Below, piece by piece: positions 1-5,470 of a stretch of 60,744 nucleotides of DNA (its first letter is position 1; each line of letters begins with the position of its first letter). Source of the DNA: Oscillospiraceae bacterium. GTDB taxonomy: Bacteria > Bacillota > Clostridia > Oscillospirales > CAG-272. The stretch spans positions 1 to 60,744 of the forward strand of contig SVSB01000009.1 of assembly GCA_015064505.1 (NCBI GenBank), in the 5' to 3' direction. A program made the position numbers and the translations under genes. The notes under the pieces are model-generated. The model was not told the origin of the DNA. It saw only the letters and a list, made by a program, of their open reading frames with translations, and made no database searches.

Positions 1-2
1 GT

Positions 3-977
3 TGTAAAAATATTGAACTTCTAGAAAACGGCGATCTTGCGACCTGGATTGCTGACAATTTTTTGCCGTGCTTGCGCGCAGTCGGAGCGGAAATTTTGGA
101 AGCACACATTAAAGGATTTTGCTACGTTCTTTATGGTTACAAAGATTATTGCAAGAGAAAAAAGAGTGTCTATAATCGAGATCTAGATAGATTAAAATCA
201 ATCTACAGCAGATGTTTTGATAAAAACTCGGAGTTGCACACCTATGGTCTCATAGAAATTGATAAAAAATGTGAATTGTTGGCAATAGATCCGCCAAGAT
301 TATTTGATCCCCGAGTAAATAAAACTTTTTATTTATCTAACATAAAAAAAGATCTGTTGGAACTGTTTTTAGGTATCTCAGGGCTTTACGAGAAATTATC
401 TGTAAGAGTGTCCAACCTGGATATGTATATTTTTGATGGTAGAAATACTGAGAAGATTTTACAAGAAGCCTTTGCATTTGGGAAACCATTTAACAAAGAA
501 TGTATTGGTAGCATATCAGTAACTAAATTGTATTCCGAAGATATGGATAATACTTTTTGGGTGAAAAGCGATCATGAAGATATTACTTTTGAAGAACTGT
601 GCAGCGAAGAAGATCAATATGCGGATTCAGTAATTACTCAAGTTGTTCATATGCAATATAAAATTTCTGATTCTGGGATAATCATAACGCATATCGATCA
701 TGAATTTATATTTTACAGTAAGGAAGATTATGAAAAAAGAAAAAATAATGTCAAAATTAAAGGCAGTAATCAACCTAGATTGAAATCCTTTAAAATTGAT
801 AACGCAAGAATTCCAATAGACTTGCAGTGCGAGCACGCATATGGAGTTCAAAATGAAATGACAAACGATGCAAAGATATTGGTCGAAAAAATCCCCTTTT
901 TGATTTATATTCTAAAAGAGTATTTTACACACACAGAATTGATAGATGAGTATTTTGCTAAATTACTAGAGCCATAA
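3..977 (+). CDS. Unrecognised AT-rich protein, 5' end cut by window edge
   Basis: The frame is open from the first bases of the window, so this is the C-terminal part of a longer gene; the first in-frame start codon, TTG at 63, has no ribosome binding site and sits inside the frame. At least 325 residues are visible. They are rich in Lys, Ile, Phe and Asp, with no signal peptide, no membrane segment and no motif I recognise. Base composition is clearly more AT-rich than the rest of the window, with many AAA, ATA and TTT codons, which suggests recent acquisition. It ends just before a cluster of palindromes and a tRNA-Pro gene, the usual setting for the edge of an integrated element. I assign no function. 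Confidence 0.6.
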   Translation, partial: CKNIELLENGDLATWIADNFLPCLRAVGAEILEAHIKGFCYVLYGYKDYCKRKKSVYNRDLDRLKSIYSRCFDKNSELHTYGLIEIDKKCELLAIDPPRLFDPRVNKTFYLSNIKKDLLELFLGISGLYEKLSVRVSNLDMYIFDGRNTEKILQEAFAFGKPFNKECIGSISVTKLYSEDMDNTFWVKSDHEDITFEELCSEEDQYADSVITQVVHMQYKISDSGIIITHIDHEFIFYSKEDYEKRKNNVKIKGSNQPRLKSFKIDNARIPIDLQCEHAYGVQNEMTNDAKILVEKIPFLIYILKEYFTHTELIDEYFAKLLEP

Positions 978-1003
978 GAAAATCAGAAAGCAAAATTTGT
1001 TCC

Positions 1004-1142
1004 TTTGCATCAAAAAGAAGATGCAAATTTTGCACTTTTTATAACCGAAAAAAGTGCAAAAATCTCCGTAAGTGGTCAAACATGTGGTCAAGTGCGAAAA
1101 ATGGGCTTGTTCAACCCTCGAAGCAGGGAAGAACAAGCCCAT
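1004..1142. repeat. Cluster of three palindromes between AT-rich gene and tRNA
   Basis: Three inverted repeats follow one another. The first has 7 bp arms at 1004-1010 and 1021-1027. The second has 12 bp arms at 1029-1040 and 1049-1060. The third has perfect 12 bp arms at 1101-1112 and 1131-1142, with an inner CCCT/AGGG stem in its loop. The first or second could terminate the upstream gene, but none has a classic T-tract on the + strand. No plausible coding sequence lies here. Confidence 0.6.
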
Positions 1143-1195
1143 TATGTATATCACGAAAACGCGAGATTTCAAGAGATTTTGGGAGATAAATAAAG

Positions 1196-1227
1196 AAAAA
1201 TCGGGAATCTTACGACTCCCGATTTTT
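1196..1227 (-). terminator. Intrinsic terminator of tRNA-Pro
   Basis: Read on the - strand, a TCGGGA/TCCCGA stem with a 10-nt loop is followed by five Ts and preceded by As. It lies directly after the encoded CCA of the tRNA-Pro gene. Confidence 0.8.
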
Positions 1228-1302
1228 GGTCTGAGTGACAAGACTTGAACTTGCGGCCTCTACCACCCCAAGGTAGCGCGCTACCAGCTGCGCCACACCC
1301 AG
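1227..1302 (-). tRNA. tRNA-Pro (anticodon GGG)
   Basis: The complement folds as a 76-nt tRNA. The 7-bp acceptor stem CTGGGTG/CACTCAG contains one G-U pair. The D arm has GCGC stems around an AGCTGGTA loop. The anticodon stem CTACC/GGTAG carries the loop TTGGGGT, placing GGG at 1267-1269. The T arm has a TTCAAGT loop, and 3' CCA is encoded. GGG reads the proline codons CCC and CCU. It has its own promoter about 85 nt upstream and a terminator immediately downstream. The 3' end of the gene faces the AT-rich gene, so it may be an integration site. Confidence 0.93.
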
Positions 1303-1393
1303 ACGCGCGTTCGCTTTGACCCGTTATACCGACCGAGAAAGGCACGGCGGCTTCCGTGAGGAGAACAAGTCAACTCGTTTTGGCGCGAGATAG

Positions 1394-1422
1394 ATTATAG
1401 CATAATCATTTCGTAAAGTCAA
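1394..1422 (-). promoter_or_regulatory. Promoter for tRNA-Pro
   Basis: On the - strand, -35 TTGACT (1417-1422) and a perfect -10 TATAAT (1394-1399) are separated by 17 bp. The expected start near 1387 leaves a leader of about 85 nt before the tRNA. Confidence 0.8.
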
Positions 1423-1508
1423 GCAAAAAACGAAAATAATTTTAAAAAAGTTTTTTTGTCACATTCTGTACAGAAAAGCTACAGAATCAGCCCTTGCCTT
1501 TGCCGAAT

Positions 1509-1874
1509 CTAGACGAGAGCGAGGACTATAAGCCCGATAACGGCTATCCATATCAAAACGAAGGGAACCGCGTAATACCACTTTTGGGGCTTTCCGTCTT
1601 GCCATACCTCTTCGGCTCTTTTTCTGCATTCGGAAAATACTTCTTCCGGTATCAGTTTTACCGTCAGCGCGATCAGTGCGGGGAGAATTATCAGATCGTC
1701 AAGATACCCAAGGAAGGGAATAAAGTCCGGTATCAGGTCCACCGGGGATAATGCGTATATAACGACGATCGCTGCTGTGATCTTTGCATACCAAGGAGTT
1801 TTTCTGCTTTTTAAAGCAAGAAAAACTGCAGGTACGTCGGTTTTCAACCTTTTTGCCCGTTCTTTCAGATTCAT
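1509..1874 (-). CDS. YkvA/DUF1232 family membrane protein
   Basis: This 121-residue protein carries the DUF1232 (YkvA) core at about residues 25-70, with the family signature ALSPVDLIPDFIPFLGYLDD. A hydrophobic hairpin surrounds it and a further membrane segment lies at the C-terminus (about 100-121). The family is common in Gram-positive bacteria and has no settled biochemical role. The ATG at 1874 is preceded by upstream sequence shared with the divergent Xre gene, so the two probably have back-to-back promoters. The assignment to the family is secure; the function is not known. Confidence 0.88.
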   Translation of the reverse strand: MNLKERAKRLKTDVPAVFLALKSRKTPWYAKITAAIVVIYALSPVDLIPDFIPFLGYLDDLIILPALIALTVKLIPEEVFSECRKRAEEVWQDGKPQKWYYAVPFVLIWIAVIGLIVLALV

Positions 1875-2017
1875 CTGTTTATCCCCGAAATATGCTATTT
1901 CAAAACGTATCGTTTATATTTTATCACTTGTTTCAATAATCTTCAATATTAAATGTAAAACTTGCCGAATTATCCACTTCGCTCAACCGCCGTTTGTTTT
2001 TGTTAATGTAGCATCCA

Positions 2018-2046
2018 TTGAAATCAACCGTCGCTTGTGATAATAT
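2018..2046 (+). promoter_or_regulatory. Promoter for Xre regulator gene
   Basis: TTGAAA (2018-2023), 17 bp spacer, TAATAT (2041-2046). It lies 44 bp before the ATG at 2090, which has a good AAGGAG ribosome binding site. Confidence 0.75.
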
Positions 2047-2055
2047 ATACACAAC

Positions 2056-2067
2056 GAAAGCGCTTTC
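2056..2067. promoter_or_regulatory. Palindromic operator-like site (cre-like)
   Basis: GAAAGCGCTTTC is a perfect 12-bp palindrome about 10 bp after the -10 box, so it overlaps the expected transcription start. It resembles a catabolite-responsive element (cre, bound by CcpA) with one mismatch. It could instead be an autoregulatory site for the Xre protein. Confidence 0.45.
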
Positions 2068-2089
2068 TTAACTTATTAAGGAGATAGTT

Positions 2090-2935
2090 ATGGGCATTGA
2101 TATTATCGGAAAACAAATTGCTGCAATGAGAAAGGAAAGGGGAATAAAGCAAGAGGAGCTTGCCAAATTCGTTGGCGTCAGCGCCCAAGCAGTATCTAAA
2201 TGGGAGAACGGCGGCGTGCCCGATACGGAGCTTCTTCCGAGGATAGCGGATTTCTTTTCCGTTTCGGTAGATAGTTTGTTTGGCAGAAAAGTTACTGATT
2301 ACACCGATCTGCAAAGTGCATTGATGAAAAAAATTGGCGAAACGCCCGAAGATCAGCGGTTAAAGACCGTTCTGAACCATTGCTGGGATATGGAGCGCGC
2401 GCTTATGCCGAATAATCACTCCGTCGGAAAATGCAGTATTGAAGAATATGAAAAGGGGATCGGTGCGAAAGCGCAACACTATTCCTCCATAATGCAGGAC
2501 GACGGTTTTACACGGATGGGCATAGGCAACCGTCTGCAGTACTTTTTGGTTGTGCCTGACCCAAAAAGCACAGAGGCGGCGTATTTTAACGGAATTGACT
2601 ATCCGTCTTTATTCAGCGATCTCGCCGATAAGGATTTTTGGAACGCTTGCGTTTTTTTGAATAAGCGGGAAAGCCGCAAGGCGTTTTCGCCAAATCTGTT
2701 CGTAAAAAATCTCGGCGTTGACGCGGAAAAAGCGAAGGATATCTTAAAAACCTTAAAAAAATACGGATTGCTTTATTCGACCGATATAGAGATGGACGAT
2801 GAGGTGCAAAAGGTGTACACCTTCCGTCCGACGCCGTCATTCGTTGCTATGCTGATATTTGCAAGAGAGCTGATAGATACTCCCGATATTTTTGCATACT
2901 ATTGCGGGAACAGAAAAGCACCGTATTTTAAATGA
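2090..2935 (+). CDS. Xre-family HTH transcriptional regulator
   Basis: This 281-residue protein starts with a Cro/C1-type helix-turn-helix at about residues 7-60 (VGVSAQAVSKWENGGVPDTELL, the classic SQ-VSKWE turn). The remaining 220 residues form a larger domain with a KDILKTLKKYGLLYST segment that looks like a second winged helix, plus a C-terminal part of unknown role. A second gene in this window, at 26779-27516, has the same architecture, so the two are distant paralogues. No partner gene is obvious; the divergent neighbour is a YkvA-like membrane protein. The effector and targets cannot be read from sequence. Confidence 0.85.
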   Translation: MGIDIIGKQIAAMRKERGIKQEELAKFVGVSAQAVSKWENGGVPDTELLPRIADFFSVSVDSLFGRKVTDYTDLQSALMKKIGETPEDQRLKTVLNHCWDMERALMPNNHSVGKCSIEEYEKGIGAKAQHYSSIMQDDGFTRMGIGNRLQYFLVVPDPKSTEAAYFNGIDYPSLFSDLADKDFWNACVFLNKRESRKAFSPNLFVKNLGVDAEKAKDILKTLKKYGLLYSTDIEMDDEVQKVYTFRPTPSFVAMLIFARELIDTPDIFAYYCGNRKAPYFK

Positions 2936-2972
2936 TCGCCCGCTTGATTGAAAATGCCCTCCGTTTGCGCAC

Positions 2973-3001
2973 TTGACAAAAACGTTGCGACACATTAAAA
3001 T
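2973..3001 (+). promoter_or_regulatory. Promoter for thymidine kinase
   Basis: Perfect -35 TTGACA (2973-2978), 17 bp spacer, -10 TAAAAT (2996-3001). A leader of about 100 nt follows before the start codon. Confidence 0.8.
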
Positions 3002-3112
3002 ATAATTAAATATATAAGTGGCAATTCGCTGATTTTGATTTTTTAACGGTTATACTGATTGCTGATATGATCTTGTTTTCAATATTGATAAATAAACGGT
3101 TGGGTGGTTATT

Positions 3113-3691
3113 ATGGCAAAGCTTTACTTCAAATACGGAGCAATGGGCTCTTCAAAAACCGCAAACGCCCTTATAACGAAATTCAATTATGAGGAGCGCG
3201 GCATGCGCGTTTGGCTCATAAAGCCCGCAATGGACGTGCGCGACGGTGCGGCAGTCGTTAAGTCACGCGTGGGACTCTCCGAGAACGCTTACGCCGTTTC
3301 CTCCGATACCGATCTTTATAAGCTTTTTGGCGAGCACAGGGAATACCACGTTATAATTGCCGACGAGTGTCAGTTCTTCACCGAGGCGCAGATAGATCAG
3401 CTCCGCAGGATAGTGGACAAGTATGACGTTCCCGTGCTTTGCTTCGGTCTGCGCACGGACTTCCTTACTCATTGCTTTGAGGGAAGCCGCCGTCTTTTGG
3501 AGGTTGCAGACTCTATTTCCGAAATAAAGACCATCTGCTCCTGCGGAAAAAAGGCAATAGTAAACGCCCGTATCGACGGCGAGGGAAGAGTGGTTACCGA
3601 GGGCGGTCAGATACTTCTCGGAGGTAACGATACCTACGTTGCAATGTGCCACAGCTGTTGGGTTAAGGCTATTGAGAAGCAGGGAAAATAA
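3113..3691 (+). CDS. tdk: Thymidine kinase (type II)
   Basis: Cytosolic salvage enzyme that phosphorylates thymidine with ATP to dTMP. The 192-residue length is typical. The P-loop is GAMGSSKT at residues 9-16, where the usual final glycine of GxxxxGK(S/T) is a serine. The catalytic DECQFF motif is near residue 84, and zinc-binding cysteines are present as CSC near 143 and CHSC near 184. I chose ATG at 3113 because it gives the usual MAKLYF start; a GTG at 3104 is in frame but would add three residues and lose the spacing to the purine-rich stretch. The gene is monocistronic, with its own promoter. The pyrimidine nucleoside phosphorylase at 48907 acts in the same salvage route. Confidence 0.93.
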   Translation: MAKLYFKYGAMGSSKTANALITKFNYEERGMRVWLIKPAMDVRDGAAVVKSRVGLSENAYAVSSDTDLYKLFGEHREYHVIIADECQFFTEAQIDQLRRIVDKYDVPVLCFGLRTDFLTHCFEGSRRLLEVADSISEIKTICSCGKKAIVNARIDGEGRVVTEGGQILLGGNDTYVAMCHSCWVKAIEKQGK

Positions 3692-3737
3692 AGTGCGAAA
3701 AATGCAGTTTTAAATGCAAAAAACTTGCAAAAAGCTC

Positions 3738-3766
3738 TTGACAACGGTGGTGCGCTGTGCTATAAT
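3738..3766 (+). promoter_or_regulatory. Promoter for T-box operon
   Basis: Perfect consensus: TTGACA (3738-3743), 17 bp, TATAAT (3761-3766). The start of transcription is expected near 3773. Such a strong promoter fits control by premature termination rather than by initiation. Confidence 0.88.
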
Positions 3767-3772
3767 CCATCC

Positions 3773-4040
3773 ATCAAACGCAGTGATGCGGAATAGTACG
3801 CAGTTTACTTCGCCTTGGGAGAGATGCCGGTTGGTGCGAGGCATTGGGAAGTGATTGGGGAACTCACCGCGGAGCGGCTGCCGTGAACTTAAGTAGGGGC
3901 AGACGGGAACTCCCGTTATAGAGTGAGATGTGATAGCATCAGAGGGCATCCTTTGGGATGAAAAAGAGTGGTACCGCGGAAAAGTTAATTCGTTAACGTT
4001 TTCGTCTCTTTAGTCAACAAGGAGACGAAAGCGTTTTTTT
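3773..4040 (+). promoter_or_regulatory. T-box leader, probably leucine specific
   Basis: The conserved T-box sequence AGAGTGGTACCGCGG is at 3965-3979. Its UGGU bulge (3969-3972) would pair with a tRNA ending ACCA, as tRNA-Leu does. Stem I is visible: AGTA on the 5' side of the specifier loop, the GGAGAGATGCCGG distal region, and GAA-CTC-A on the 3' side of the loop, flanked by the closing GCGG/CCGC pair. Read in the usual loop-E register, the specifier codon is CTC (3863-3865), leucine. A terminator ends the leader. Binding of uncharged tRNA-Leu would stabilise the antiterminator and let transcription enter the pair of genes at 4084 and 5471. The T-box call is firm; the leucine call rests on alignment by eye. 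Confidence 0.93.
3997..4040 (+). terminator. T-box regulated intrinsic terminator
   Basis: Stem CGTTTTCGTCTC/GAGACGAAAGCG with a 13-nt loop, then seven Ts. Its 5' arm follows the T-box antiterminator, as expected for a transcriptional T-box. Confidence 0.88.
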
Positions 4041-4083
4041 GTTGATATTGTCCTGCGAATCGTATTTTTAAGGAGAAAAGAAA

Positions 4084-5469
4084 ATGAAAAAGATCTACGT
4101 TGCCGACATTACGCTGAAGAAGCTTGCCCAAAACAGGGAAGTATCTCTGCTTTTTCGTGAAAAGACTGCAATAGCCGCCTGTGCAGATTCCATCGGTGCG
4201 GACGCTGTGGAGCTTGCGCCCGTTAAAAACCTGCGCGAGGACACCATAATTTACAAGACCATTGCAAAGAACGTGCAGAACGCCGCGGTCGTTATTCCCG
4301 TCGGCTCTACCGAGGGTGAAGTTGCGGATGCCTGGGAGTGCGTTAAGGACGCGGCAAAGCCCTGCCTGCAAGTAGAGCTTCCCACGTCTACCGTGCAGAT
4401 GGAGTACGTTTATCATCTGAAGGCGGAGAAGATGCTTGAAAAAATAGCGGCGCTCGTTAAGACCGCAAAATCCTACTGTGATAACGTTGAATTTTCTGCC
4501 CTTGATGCAACTCGCGCAGATGCGGAGTTTCTCGTTACCGCCGCAAAAACAGCCGTTGAGAACGGCGCAAAGGTTATTACCCTTTGCGACGATGCGGGTA
4601 TTTCCATGCCCGAGGATATTGCCGCTTTGGCAGAGAAGGTAAAGGGCGCTGTCAGCGTTCCCGTATACGTTCAGTTATCCGATAAGATAAACATGGCTGT
4701 TGCTGCTGCCGTTGCGGCTATTGCCCGCGGTGTTGACGGCGTTAAATGCGCTATGGCCGGTGACGATATTCTTCTGACGGGCGAGCTTTGCGATGCGGTC
4801 AGCGTTTGCTCCGCAAGTATCGGTGCTGAAACGAGCCTTAACAATACGAAGATCCACGCAAGCATTGACGACATGCTTGCAAGTATAAATCATCAGGCGT
4901 ACGATAGTGCTGAGGTAAGCGAAAAGAAGAAGATCCTTCTTGATGCGGACAGCACCATTGCGCAGGTTGCTCAAGCCGCGATCGTCCTTGGATACGATCT
5001 TTCCGAATACGATTGCGGAAACGTATATAAGGCGTTGATGCAGGTATGCGAAAAGAAGGATGCCGTTGGTGCAAAGGAGCTGGAGGCAGTTATTGCAAGC
5101 TATGCTATGCAGGCACCCTCCACATATCATCTTGAAAGCTACACCACCAGCAGCAGTAATATGACCGGCTCTATGACCCAGGTCACCCTTAAGTGCGAGG
5201 GCGAGACTCTTTGCGGAGTAAGCGTTGGCGACGGCCCCATTGATTCTGCATTCCGCGCAATAGAGCAGTGCGTTGGATATCACTACGAGCTTGACGATTT
5301 CCAGGTTCAGTCCGTTACCGAGGGCAAGGAGGCCCTTGGATCTGCCCTTGTCAGACTTCGCAGCAACGGTAGACTCTTCTCTGGCAACGGCACCTCCACC
5401 GATATCGTTGCCGCAAGCATCAGGGCGTATATTAACGCTTTGAACAAGATAGTTTCCGAGGAGGAATAA
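4084..5469 (+). CDS. LeuA-like protein lacking catalytic metal ligands
   Basis: The 461 residues have the two-part layout of 2-isopropylmalate synthase: an HMGL-like TIM barrel (about 5-270) and a C-terminal LeuA dimer/leucine-feedback domain (about 345-458, with GVSVGDGPIDSAFRAIE and DIVAASIRAYINALNK). The barrel keeps framework motifs such as VEFSALDATRAD, but the active site is gone. The family TLRDGEQ motif reads TLKKLAQ (residues 10-16), so the catalytic Arg and metal-binding Asp are both Lys. The metal-binding HxHND motif reads QLSDK, with Gln197 and Ser199 in place of the two histidines. The regulatory domain looks intact. It is therefore unlikely to be an isopropylmalate synthase; a leucine-sensing or scaffold subunit is one possibility. 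It is controlled by the T-box and coupled to the next gene, whose ATG is one base after this stop. Confidence 0.82.
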   Translation: MKKIYVADITLKKLAQNREVSLLFREKTAIAACADSIGADAVELAPVKNLREDTIIYKTIAKNVQNAAVVIPVGSTEGEVADAWECVKDAAKPCLQVELPTSTVQMEYVYHLKAEKMLEKIAALVKTAKSYCDNVEFSALDATRADAEFLVTAAKTAVENGAKVITLCDDAGISMPEDIAALAEKVKGAVSVPVYVQLSDKINMAVAAAVAAIARGVDGVKCAMAGDDILLTGELCDAVSVCSASIGAETSLNNTKIHASIDDMLASINHQAYDSAEVSEKKKILLDADSTIAQVAQAAIVLGYDLSEYDCGNVYKALMQVCEKKDAVGAKELEAVIASYAMQAPSTYHLESYTTSSSNMTGSMTQVTLKCEGETLCGVSVGDGPIDSAFRAIEQCVGYHYELDDFQVQSVTEGKEALGSALVRLRSNGRLFSGNGTSTDIVAASIRAYINALNKIVSEEE

Positions 5470-5470
5470 T

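Noticed and set aside
1005-1193. Short gene of about 62 codons on the + strand before tRNA-Pro
   Set aside because: It spans the palindrome cluster, lacks a ribosome binding site and has no recognisable product.
1440-1490. Terminator for the YkvA-like gene
   Set aside because: An ATTCTGTA/TACAGAAT inverted repeat is present, but on the - strand it is followed by As and not by a T-tract, so I could not support it.
4084-5469. Plain leuA (2-isopropylmalate synthase)
   Set aside because: Catalytic Arg, metal Asp and both metal His are replaced, so the standard reaction is very unlikely in spite of the layout.
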